Shown here piece after piece: positions 45,349 through 56,205 of a stretch of DNA of 64,000 nucleotides; the stretch's first letter is position 1; each line of letters opens with the position of its first letter. The notes under the pieces were generated by a model. It had not been told where the DNA came from, did no database searches, and saw only the letters and a program-made list of their open reading frames with translations. Both the position numbers and the translations under genes were made by a program. The DNA comes from Allacma fusca (Eukaryota; Arthropoda; Collembola; Symphypleona; Sminthuridae): positions 8,041,873 through 8,105,872 of the forward strand of contig OX359250.1 of NCBI GenBank assembly GCA_947179485.1, given 5' to 3'.

Positions 45349-47506
45349 GTTATTTTGTAGTTATTTTGTAGTTAATTTTGTAGTTAATTTTGTATTAAAT
45401 TTTGTAGTTAATTTTGTAGTTAATTTTGTAGTTAATTTTGTAGTTAATTTTGTAGTTAATTTTGTAGTTAATTTTGTAGTTAATTTTGTAGTTAATTTTG
45501 TAGTTAATTTTGTAGTTAATTTTGTAGTTAATTTTGTAGTTAATTTTGTAGTTAATTTTGTAGTTAATTTTGTAGTTAATTTTGTAGTTAATTTTGTAGT
45601 TAATTTTGTAGTTAATTTTCTAGTTAATTTTGTAGTTAATTTTGTAGTTAATTTTGTAGTTAATTTTGTAGTTAATTTTGTAGTTAATTTTGTAGTTAAT
45701 TTTGTAGTTAATTTTGTAGTTAATTTTGTAGTTAATTTTGTAGTTAATTTTGTAGTTAATTTTGTAGTTAATTTTGTAGTTAATTTTGTAGTTAAGCTTG
45801 TAGTTAAGCTTGTAGTTAAGCTTGTAGTTAAGCTTGTTGTTAAGCTTGTTGTTAAGCTTGTAGTTAAGCTTGTAGTTAAGCTTGTAGTTAAGCTTGTACT
45901 TAAGCTTGTAGTTAAGCTTGTAGTTAAGCTTGTAGTTAAGCTTGTAGTTAAGCTTGTAGTTAAGCTTGTAGTTAAGCTTGTAGTTAAGCTTGTAGTTAAG
46001 CTAGTAGTTAGGCTTGTAGTTAAGCTTGTAGTTAAGCTTGTAGTTAAGCTTGTAGTTAATTTTGTAGTTAATTTTGTAGTTAATTTTGTAGTAAATTTTG
46101 TAGTAAATTTTGTAGTTAATTTTGTAGTTAATTTTGTAGTTAATTTTGTAGTTAATTTTGTAGTTAATTTTGTAGTTAATTTTGTAGTTAATTTTGTAGT
46201 TAATTTTGTAGTTAATTTTGTAGTTAATTTTGTAGATAATTCTGTAGTTAATTTTGTAGTTAATTTTGTAGTTAAGCTTGTAGTGAAGCGTGTAGTTAAG
46301 CTTGTAGTTAAGCTTGTAGTTAAGCCTGTAGTTAAGCCTGTAGTTAAGCTTGTAGTTAAGCTTGTACTTAAGCTTGTACATAAGCTTGTAGATAGGCTTG
46401 TAGTTAAGCTTGTAGTTAAGCTTGTAGTTAAGCCTGTAGTTAAGCTTGTAGTTAAGCTTGTAGTTAAGCTTGTAGTTAAGCTTGTAGTTAAGCTTGTAGT
46501 TAAGCTTGTAGTTAAGCTTGTAGTTAAGCTTGTAGTTAAGCTTGTAGTTAAGCTTGTAGTTAAGCTTGTAGTTAAGCTTGTAGTTAAGCTTGTTGTTAAG
46601 CTTGTAGTTAAGCTTGTAGTTAAGCTTGTAGTTAAGCTTGTACTTAAGCTTGTAGTTAAGCTTGTAGTTAAGCTTGTAGTTAAGCTTGTAGTTAAGCTTG
46701 AAGTTAAGCTTGTAGTTAAGCTTGTAGTTAAGCTTGTAGTTAAGCTTGTAGTTAAGCTTGTAGTTAAGCTTGTAGTTAAGCTTGTAGTTAAGCTTGTAGT
46801 TAATTTTGTAGTTAATTTTGTAGTTAATTTTGTAGTTAATTTTGTAGTTAATTTTGTAGTTAATTTTGTAGTTAATTTTGTAGTTAATTTTGTAGTTAAT
46901 TTTGTAGTTAATTTTGTAGTTAATTTTGTAGTTAATTTTGTAGTTAATTTTGTAGTTAATTTTGTAGTTAATTTTGTAGTTAATTTTGTAGTTAATTTTG
47001 TAGTTAATTTTGTAGTTAATTTTGTAGTTAATTTTGTAGTTAATTTTGTAGTTAATTTTGTAGTTAGTTTTGTAGTTAATTTTGTAGTTAATTTTGTAGT
47101 TAATTTTGTAGTTAGTTTTGTAGTTAATTTTGTAGTTAATTTTGTAGTTAATTTTGTAGTTAATTTTGTAGTTAATTTTGTAGTTAATTTTGTAGTTAAT
47201 TTTGTAGTTAATTTTGTAGTTAATTTTGTAGTTAATTTTGTAGTTAATTTTGTAGTTAATTTTGTAGTTAATTTTGTAGTTAATTTTGTAGTTAATTTTG
47301 TAGTTAATTTTGTAGTTAATTTTGTAGTTAATTTTGTAGTTAATTTTGTAGTTAGTTTTGTAGTTAGTTTTGTAGTTAATTTTGTAGTTAATTTTGTAGT
47401 TAATTTTGTAGTTAATTTTGTAGTTAATTTTGTAGTTAATTTTGTAGTTAATTTTGTAGTTAATTTTGTAGTTAATTTTGTAGTTAATTTTGTAGTTAAT
47501 TTTGTA
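45349..47506 (+). repeat. 2.16-kb higher-order unit, copy b
   Basis: Same order as copy a: GTATTAAATT at 45393 (+2492) and header at 46276 (+2456), so three monomers fewer before the header. Its T-block ending, with TTAGTTTTG variants at about 47065, 47113 and 47353-47365, matches that of the unit ending at 42868, showing mosaic ancestry. Confidence 0.85.
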
Positions 47507-49350
47507 GTTATTTTGTAGTTATTTTGTAGTTAATTTTGTAGTTAATTTTGTATTAAATTTTGTAGTTAATTTTGTAGTTAATTTTGTAGTTAATTTTGTA
47601 GTTAATTTTGTAGTTAATTTTGTAGTTAATTTTGTAGTTAATTTTGTAGTTAATTTTGTAGTTAATTTTGTAGTTAATTTTGTAGTTAATTTTGTAGTTA
47701 ATTTTGTAGTTAATTTTGTAGTTAATTTTGTAGTTAATTTTGTAGTTAATTTTGTAGTTAATTTTCTAGTTAATTTTGTAGTTAATTTTGTAGTTAATTT
47801 TGTAGTTAATTTTGTAGTTAATTTTGTAGTTAATTTTGTAGTTAATTTTGTAGTTAATTTTGTAGTTAATTTTGTAGTTAATTTTGTAGTTAATTTTGTA
47901 GTTAATTTTGTAGTTAATTTTGTAGTTAAGCTTGTAGTTAAGCTTGTAGTTAAGCTTGTAGTTAAGCTTGTAGTTAAGCTTGTTGTTAAGCTTGTAGTTA
48001 AGCTTGTAGTTAAGCTTGTAGTTAAGCTTGTACTTAAGCTTGTAGTTAAGCTTGTAGTTAAGCTTGTAGTTAAGCTTGTAGTTAAGCTTGTAGTTAAGCT
48101 TGTAGTTAAGCTTGTAGTTAAGCTTGTAGTTAAGCTAGTAGTTAGGCTTGTAGTTAAGCTTGTAGTTAAGCTTGTAGTTAAGCTTGTAGTTAATTTTGTA
48201 GTTAATTTTGTAGTTAATTTTGTAGTAAATTTTGTAGTAAATTTTGTAGTTAATTTTGTAGTTAATTTTGTAGTTAATTTTGTAGTTAATTTTGTAGTTA
48301 ATTTTGTAGTTAATTTTGTAGTTAATTTTGTAGTTAATTTTGTAGTTAATTTTGTAGTTAATTTTGTAGATAATTCTGTAGTTAATTTTGTAGTTAAGCT
48401 TGTAGTGAAGCGTGTAGTTAAGCTTGTAGTTAAGCTTGTAGTTAAGCCTGTAGTTAAGCCTGTAGTTAAGCCTGTAGTTAAGCTTGTAGTTAAGCTTGTA
48501 CTTAAGCTTGTACATAAGCTTGTAGATAGGCTTGTAGTTAAGCTTGTAGTTAAGCTTGTAGTTAAGCCTGTAGTTAAGCTTGTAGTTAAGCTTGTAGTTA
48601 AGCTTGTACTTAAGCTTGTAGTTAAGCTTGTAGTTAAGCTTGTAGTTAAGCTTGTAGTTAAGCTTGTAGTTAAGCTTGTAGTTAAGCTTGTAGTTAAGCT
48701 TGTAGTTAAGCCTGTAGTTAAGCTTGTAGTTAAGCTTGTAGTTAAGCTTGTAGTTAAGCTTGTAGTTAAGCTTGTAGTTAAGCTTGTAGTTAAGCTTGTA
48801 GTTAAGCTTGTAGTTAAGCTTGTAGTTAAGCTTGTAGTTAAGCTTGTAGTTAAGCTTGTAGTTAAGCTTGTAGTTAAGCTTGTAGTTAAGCTTGTAGTTA
48901 AGCTTGTAGTTAAGCTTGTAGTTAAGCTTGTAGTTAAGCTTGTAGTTAAGCTTGTAGTTAAGCTTGTAGTTAAGCTTGTAGTTAAGCTTGTAGTTAAGCT
49001 TGTAGTTAAGCTTGTAGTTAAGCTTGTAGTTAAGCTTGTAGTTAAGCTTGTAGTTAAGCTTGTAGTTAAGCTTGTAGTTAAGCTTGTAGTTAAGCTTGTA
49101 GTTAAGCTTGTAGTTAAGCTTGTAGTTAAGCTTGTAGTTAAGCTTGTAGTTAAGCTTGTAGTTAAGCTTGTAGTTAAGCTTGTAGTTAATTTTGTAGTTA
49201 ATTTTGTAGTTAATTTTGTAGTTAATTTTGTAGTTAATTTTGTAGTTAATTTTGTAGTTAATTTTGTAGTTAATTTTGTAGTTAATTTTGTAGTTAATTT
49301 TGTAGTTAATTTTGTAGTTAATTTTGTAGTTAATTTTGTAGTTAATTTTG
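47507..49350 (+). repeat. 1.84-kb higher-order unit, copy c
   Basis: GTATTAAATT at 47551 (+2158) and header at 48398 (+2122): again exactly three monomers fewer before the header than in the preceding copy. The K block has three CCTG monomers instead of two near its start and continues into an exceptionally long pure K run. The unit then passes into T monomers and the GTTCATT-rich zone. Confidence 0.85.
48722..49189 (+). repeat. 39 consecutive perfect K monomers
   Basis: 468 bp of uninterrupted, identical GCTTGTAGTTAA after a CCTG variant and before the first T monomer at 49190. It is the longest identical K run I found. Each junction is an AAGCTT palindrome, so restriction at that site would give a 12-bp ladder. 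Perfect identity suggests very recent local expansion. Confidence 0.9.
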
Positions 49351-51770
49351 TATTTAATTTTGTAGTTCATTTTGAATTAATTTTGTAGTTAATTTTGTAT
49401 TTAATTTTGTAGTTAATTTTGTAGTTAATTTTGTAGTTAATTTTGTAGTTAATTTTGTAGTTAATTTTGTAGTTAATTTTGTAGTTAGTTTTGTAGTTAA
49501 TTTTGGAGTTAATTTTGTAGTAAATTTTGTAGTTAATTTTGTATTTGATTTTGTAGTTCATTTTGTAGTTAATTTTGTAGTTAATTGTGTAGTTAATTTT
49601 GTATTTAATTTTGTAGTTCATTTTGTAGTTAATTTTGTAGTTCATTTTGTAGTTCATTTTGTAGTTCATTTTGTAGTTAATTTTGTAGTTAATTTTGTAG
49701 TTAATTTTGTAGTTAATTTTGTAGTTAATTTTGTAGTTAATTTTGTAGTTAAGCTTGCAGTTAAACTTGTAGTTAAGCGTGTAGTTAAGCTTGTAGTTAA
49801 GCTTGTAGTTAAGCTTGTAGTTAAGCTTGTAGTTAAGCTTGTAGTTAAGCTTGTAGTTAAGCTTGTAGTTAAGCTTGTAGTTAAGCTTGTAGTTAAGCTT
49901 GTAGTTAAGCTTGTAGTTAAGCTTGTAGTTAGGGTTGTAGTTAAGCTTGTAGTTAAACTTGTAGTTAAGATTGTGGTTAATTTTGTACTTAATTTTGTAG
50001 TTAATTTTGTAGTTAATTTTGTATTTAATTTTGTAGTTAATTTTGTAGTTAATTTTGTAGTTAATTTTGTAGTTAAACTTGTAGTTAATTTTGTAGTTAA
50101 TTTTGTAGTTAATTTTGTAGTTAATTTTGTAGTTAATTTTGTAGTTAAGTTTGTAGTTATTTTTTAGTTAATTTTGTAGTTAATTTTGTAGTTAATTTTG
50201 TAGTTAATTTTGTAGTTAATTTTGTAGTTAATTTTGTAGTTAATTTTGTAGTTAATTTTGTAGTTAATTTTGTAGTTAATTTTGTAGTTAATTTTGTAGT
50301 TAATTTTGTAGTTAATTTTGTTGTTAATTTTGTAGTTAATTTTGTAGTTAATTTTGTAGTTAATTTTGTAGTTAATTTTGTAGTTAATTTTGTAGTTAAT
50401 TTTGTAGTTAATTTTGTAGTTAATTTTGTAGTTAATTTTGTAGTTAATTTTGTAGTTAATTTTGTAGTTAATTTTGTAGTTAATTTTGTAGTTAAACTTG
50501 TAGTTAATTTTGTAGTTAATTTTGTAGTTAATTTTGTAGTTAATTTTGTAGTTAATTTTGTAGTTAAGTTTGTAGTTAATTTTGTAGTTAATTTTGTAGT
50601 TAATTTTGTAGTTAATTTTGTAGTTAATTTTGTAGTTAATTTTGTAGTTAATTTTGTAGTTAATTTTGTAGTTAATTTTGTAGTTAATTTTGTAGTTAAT
50701 TTTGTAGTTAATTTTGTAGTTAATTTTGTAGTTAATTTTGTAGTTAATTTTGTAGTTAATTTTGTAGTTAATTTTGTAGTTAATTTTGTAGTTAATTTTG
50801 TAGTTAATTTTGTAGTTAATTTTGTAGTTAATTTTGTAGTTAATTTTGTAGTTAATTTTGTAGTTAATTTTGTAGTTAATTTTGTAGTTAATTTTGTAGT
50901 TAATTTTGTAGTTAATTTTGTAGTTAATTTTGTAGTTAATTTTGTAGTTAATTTTGTAGTTAATTTTGTAGTTAATTCTGTAGTTAATTTTGTAGTTAAT
51001 TTTGTAGTTAATTTGTAGTTAATTTTGTAGTTAATTTTGTAGTTAATTTGTAGTTAATTTTGTAGTTAATTTTGTAGTTAATTTTGTAGTTAATTTTGTA
51101 GTTAATTTTGTAGTTAATTTTGTAGTTAATTTTGTAGTTAATTTTGTAGTTAATTTTGTAGTTAATTTTGTAGTTAATTTTGTAGTTAATTTTGTAGTTA
51201 ATTTTGTAGTTAATTTTGTAGTTAATTTTGTAGTTAATTTTGTAGTTAATTTTGTAGTTAATTTTGTAGTTAATTTTGTAGTTAATTTTGTACTTAATTT
51301 TGTAGTTAATTTTGTAGTTAATTTTGTAGTTAATTTTGTAGTTAATTTTGTAGTTAATTTTGAAGTTAATTTTGTAGTTAAGCTTGTAGTTAAGCTTGTA
51401 GTTAAGCTTGTAGTTAGGGTTGTAGTTAAGCTTGTAGTTAAACTTGTGATTAAGATTGTAGTTCATTTTGTAGTTAATTTTGTAGTTCATTTTGTAGTTC
51501 ATTTTGTAGTTAATTTTGTAGTTAATTTTGTAGTTAAACTTGTAGTTAATTTTGTAGTTAATATTGTAGTTAATTTTGTAGTTAATTTTGTAGTCAATTT
51601 TGTAGTTAATTTTGTAGGTAATTTTGTAGTTAATTTTGTAGTTAATTTTGTAGTTAATTTTGTAGTTAATTTTGTAGTTAATTTTGTAGTTAAGCTTGTA
51701 GTGAAGCGTGTAGTTAAGCTTGTAGTTAAGCTTGTAGTTAAGCTTGTAGTTAAGCTTGTAGTTAAGCTTG
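49351..51770 (+). repeat. Transition zone: GTTCATT clusters and return of type I header
   Basis: 49350-49680 is rich in GTATTTAATT, GTTCATTTTG, GAATTAATT and GGAGTTAA variants. A 19-monomer K block with the type I header spans 49753-49980 and ends AGGGTTG, K, ACTTG, GATTGTGG. A long T block follows, with 9-12-monomer runs, a GTTAAACTTG variant near 50070 and 50494, and 11-bp TTTGTAGTTAA monomers near 51014 and 51049. A short K/AGGGTTG block lies near 51380-51465, and the last type II header is at about 51694. The 49.35-49.98-kb part recurs at 52.1-52.7 kb (offsets 2744-2780). Confidence 0.85.
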
Positions 51771-54700
51771 TAGTTAAGCTTGTACTTAAGCTTGTACTTA
51801 AGCTTGTACTTAAGCTTGTAGTTAAGATTGTAGTTAAGCTTGTAGTTAAGCTTGTAGTTAAGCTTGTAGTTAAGCTTGTAGTTAAGCTAGTAGTTAAGCT
51901 TGTAGTTAAGCTTGTAGTTAAGCTTGTAGTTAAGCTTGTAGTTAAGCTTGTAGTTAAGCTTGTAGTTAATTTTGTAGTTAATTTTGTAGTTAATTTTGTA
52001 GTTAATTTTGTAGTTAATTTTGTAGTTAATTTTGTAGTTAATTTTGTAGTTAATTTTGTAGTTATTTTTGTAGTTAATTTTGTAGTTAATTTTGTAGTTA
52101 ATTTTGTAGTTAATTTTGTATTTAATTTTGTAGTTCATTTTGAATTAATTTTGTAGTTAATTTTGTATTTAATTTTGTAGTTAATTTTGTAGTTAATTTT
52201 GTAGTTAATTTTGTAGTTAATTTTGTAGTTAATTTTGTAGTTAGTTTTGTAGTTAATTTTGGAGTTAATTTTGTAGTAAATTTTGTAGTTAATTTTGTAT
52301 TTGATTTTGTAGTTCATTTTGTAGTTAATTTTGTAGTTAATTGTGTAGTTAATTTTGTAGTTAATTTTGTATTTAATTTTGTAGTTCATTTTGTAGTTAA
52401 TTTTGTAGTTCATTTTGTAGTTCATTTTGTAGTTCATTTTGTAGTTCATTTTGTAGTTAATTTTGTAGTTAATTTTGTAGTTAATTTTGTAGTTAAGCTT
52501 GCAGTTAAACTTGTAGTTAAGCGTGTAGTTAAGCTTGCAGTTAAGCTTGTAGTTAAGCTTGTAGTTAAGCTTGTAGTTAAGCTTGTAGTTAAGCTTGTAG
52601 TTAAGCTTGTAGTTAAGCTTGTAGTTAAGCTTGTAGTTAAGCTTGTAGTTAAGCTTGTAGTTAAGCTTGTAGTTAGGGTTGTAGTTAAGCTTGTAGTTAA
52701 ACTTGTAGTTAAGATTGTGGTTAATTTTGTACTTAATTTTGTAGTTAATTTTGTAGTTAATTTTGTAGTTAATTTTGTAGTTAATTTTGTAGTTAATTTT
52801 GTAGTTAATTTTGTAGTTAATTTTGTAGTTAATTTTGTAGTTAATTTTGTAGTTAATTTTGTAGTTAATTTTGTAGTTAATTTTGTAGTTAATTTTGTAG
52901 TTAATTTTGTAGTTAATTTTGTAGTTAATTTTGTAGTTAATTTTGTAGTTAATTTTGTAGTTAATTTTGTAGTTAATTTTGTAGTTAATTTTGTACTTAA
53001 TTTTGTAGTTAATTTTGTAGTTAATTTTGTAGTTAATTTTGTAGTTAATTTTGTAGTTAATTTTGTAGTTAATTTTGTAGTTAATTTTGTAGTTAATTTT
53101 GTAGTTAATTTTGTAGTTAATTTTGTATTTAATTTTGTAGTTAATTTTGTATTTAATTTTGTAGTTAATTTTGTAGTTAATTTTGTAGTTAATTTTGTAG
53201 TTAATTTTGTAGTTACGCTTGTAGTTAATTTTGTAGTTAATTTTGTAGTTAATTTTGTAGTTAATTTTGTAGTTAATTTTGTAGTTAATTTTGTAGTTAA
53301 TTTTGTAGTTAATTTTGTAGTTAATTTTGTAGTTAATTTTGTAGTTAATTTTGTAGTTAATTTTGTAGTTAATTTTGTAGTTAATTTTGTAGTTAATTTT
53401 GTAGTAATTTTGTAGTTAATTTTGTTGTTAATTTTGTAGTTAAGCTTGTAGTTAAGCGTGTAGTTAAGCTTGTAGTTAAGCTTGTAGTTAAGCTTGTAGT
53501 TAAGCTTGTAGTTAGGGTTGTAGTTAAGCTTGTAGTTAAACTTGTAGTTAAGATTGTGGTTAATTTTGTACTTAATTTTGTAGTTAATTTTGTAGTTAAT
53601 TTTGTAGTTAATTTTGTAGTTAATTTTGTAGTTAATTTTGTATTTAATTTTGTAGTTAATTTTGTAGTTAATTTTGTAGTTAATTTTGTAGTTAATTTTG
53701 TAGTTAATTTTGTAGTTACGCTTGTAGTTAATTTTGTAGTTAATTTTGTAGTTAATTTTGTAGTTAATTTTGTAGTTAATTTTGTAGTTAATTTTGTAGT
53801 TAATTTTGTAGTTAATTTTGTAGTTAATTTTGTAGTTAATTTTGTAGTTAATTTTGTAGTTAATTTTGTAGTTAATTTTGTAGTTAATTTTGTAGTTAAT
53901 TTTGTAGTTAATTTTGTAGTTAATTTTGTAGTTAATTTTGTAGTTAATTTTGTAGTTAATTTTGTAGTTAATTTTGTAGTTAATTTTGTAGTTAATTCTG
54001 TAGTTAATTTTGTATTTAATTTTGTAGTTAATTTGTAGTTAATTTTGTAGGTAATTTTGTAGTTAATTTTGTATTTGATTTTGTAGTTCATTTTGTAGTT
54101 CATTTTGTAGTTAATTTTGTAGTTAATTTTGTAGTTAATTTTGTAGTTAAGCTTGCAGTTAAACTTGTAGTTAAGCGTGTAGTTAAGCTTGTAGTTAAGC
54201 TTGTAGTTAAGCTTGTAGTTAAGCTCTTAGTTAAGCTTGTAGTTAAGCTTGTAGTTAAGCTTGTAGTTAGGGTTGTAGTTAAGCTTGTAGTTAAACTTGT
54301 AGTTAAGATTGTAGTTAATTTTGTACTTAATTTTGTAGTTAATTTTGTAGTTAATTTTGTAGCTAATTTTGTAGTTAATTTTGTAGTTAATTTTGTAGTT
54401 AATTTTGTAGTTAATTTTGTAGTTAATTTTGTAGTTAATTTTGTAGTTAATTTTGTTGTTAATTTTGTAGTTAATTTTGTAGTTAATTTTGTAGTTAATT
54501 TTGTAGTTAATTTTGTAGTTAATTTTGTCGTTAATTTTGTAGTTAATTTTGTAGTTAATTTTGTAGTTAATTTTGTAGTTAATTTTGTAGTTAATTTTGT
54601 AGTTAATTTTGTAGTTAATTTTGTAGTTAATTTTGTAGTTAATTTTGTAGTTAATTTTTTAGTTAATTTTGTAGTTAATTTTGTAGTTAATTTTGTAGTT

Positions 54701-56205
54701 AATTTTGTAGTTAATTTTGTAGTTAATTTTGTAGTTAATTTTGTAGTTAATTTTGTAGTTAATTTTGTAGTTAATTTTGTAGTTAATTTTGTAGTTAATT
54801 TTGTAGTTAATTTTGTAGTTAATTTTGTATTTAATTTTGTAGTTAATTTTGTAGTTAATTTTGTAGTTAATTTTGTAGTTAAGCTTGTAGTTAAGCTTGT
54901 AGTTAAGCTTGTAGTTAAGCTTGTAGTTAAGCTTGTAGTTAGGGTTGTAGTTAAGCTTGTAGTTAAACTTGTAGTTAAGATTGTGGTTAATTTTGTACTT
55001 AATTTTGTAGTTAATTTTGTAGTTAATTTTGTAGTTAATTTTGTAGTTAATTTTGTAGTTAATTTTGTAGTTAATTTTGTAGTTAATTTTGTAGTTAATT
55101 TTGTAGTTAATTTTGTAGTTAATTCTGTAGTTAATTTTGTATTTAATTTTGTAGTTAATTTTGTCGTTAATTTTGTAGTTAATTTTGTAGTTAATTTTGT
55201 AGTTAATTTTGTAGATAATTTTGTAGTTAAGCTTGCAGTTAAACTTGTAGTTAAGCGTGTAGTTAAGCTTGTAGTTAAGCTTGTAGTTAAGCTTGTAGTT
55301 AAGCGTGTAGTTAAGCTTGTAGTTAAGCTTGCAGTTAAACTTGTAGTTAAGCGTGTAGTTAAGCTTGTAGTTAAGCTTGTAGTTAAGCTTGTAGTTAGGG
55401 TTGTAGTTAAGCTTGTAGTTAAACTTGTAGTTAAGATTGTAGTTAATTTTGTACTTAATTTTGTAGTTAATTTTGTAGTTAATTTTGTAGCTAATTTTGT
55501 AGTTAATTTTGTAGTTAATTTTGTAGTTAATTTTGTAGTTAATTTTGTAGTTAATTTTGTAGTTAATTTTGTAGTTAATTTTGTAGTTAATTTTGTCGTT
55601 AATTTTGTAGTTAATTTTGTAGTTAATTTTGTAGTTAATTTTGTAGTTAATTTTGTAGTTAATTTTGTAGTTAATTTTGTAGTTAAGCTTGCAGTTAAAC
55701 TTGTAGTTAAGCGTGTAGTTAAGCTTGTAGTTAAGCTTGTAGTTAAGCTTGTAGTTAAGCGTGTAGTTAAGCTTGTAGTTAAGCTTGTAGTTAAGCTTGT
55801 AGTTAAGCTTGTAGTTAAGCTTGTAGTTAAGCTTGTAGTTAAGCTTGTAGTTAAGCTTGTAGTTAAGCTTGTAGTTAAGCTTGTAGTTAAGCTTGTAGTT
55901 AATTTCGTAGTTAATTTTGTAGTTAATTTTGTAGTTAATTTTGTAGTTAATTTTGTAGTTAATTTTGTAGTTAATTTTGTAGTTAATTCTGTAGTTAATT
56001 TTGTATTTAATTTTGTAGTTAATTTGTAGTTAATTTTGTAGGTAATTTTGTAGTTAATTTTGTATTTGATTTTGTAGTTCATTTTGTAGTTAATTTTGTA
56101 GTTAATTTTGTAGTTAATTTTGTAGTTAATTTTGTAGTTAATTTTGTAGTTAAGCTTGCAGTTAAACTTGTAGTTAAGCGTGTAGTTAAGCTTGTAGTTA
56201 AGCTT
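51771..56205 (+). repeat. 4.4-kb higher-order repeat, copy 1
   Basis: Matches 56206-60461. Landmarks: triple GTACTT K monomers from about 51783 (+4436), GAATTAATT near 52141 (+4436), 19-monomer type I K block at 52497-52724 (+4436), GTTACGCTTG near 53215 (+4424), GTATTTGATT at 54071 (+4424), a GCTCTTAG monomer near 54225 (+4424), and GTATTTGATT at 56062 (+4400). K blocks here use the type I header and the AGGGTTG/ACTTG/GATTG trailer together. Confidence 0.88.
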
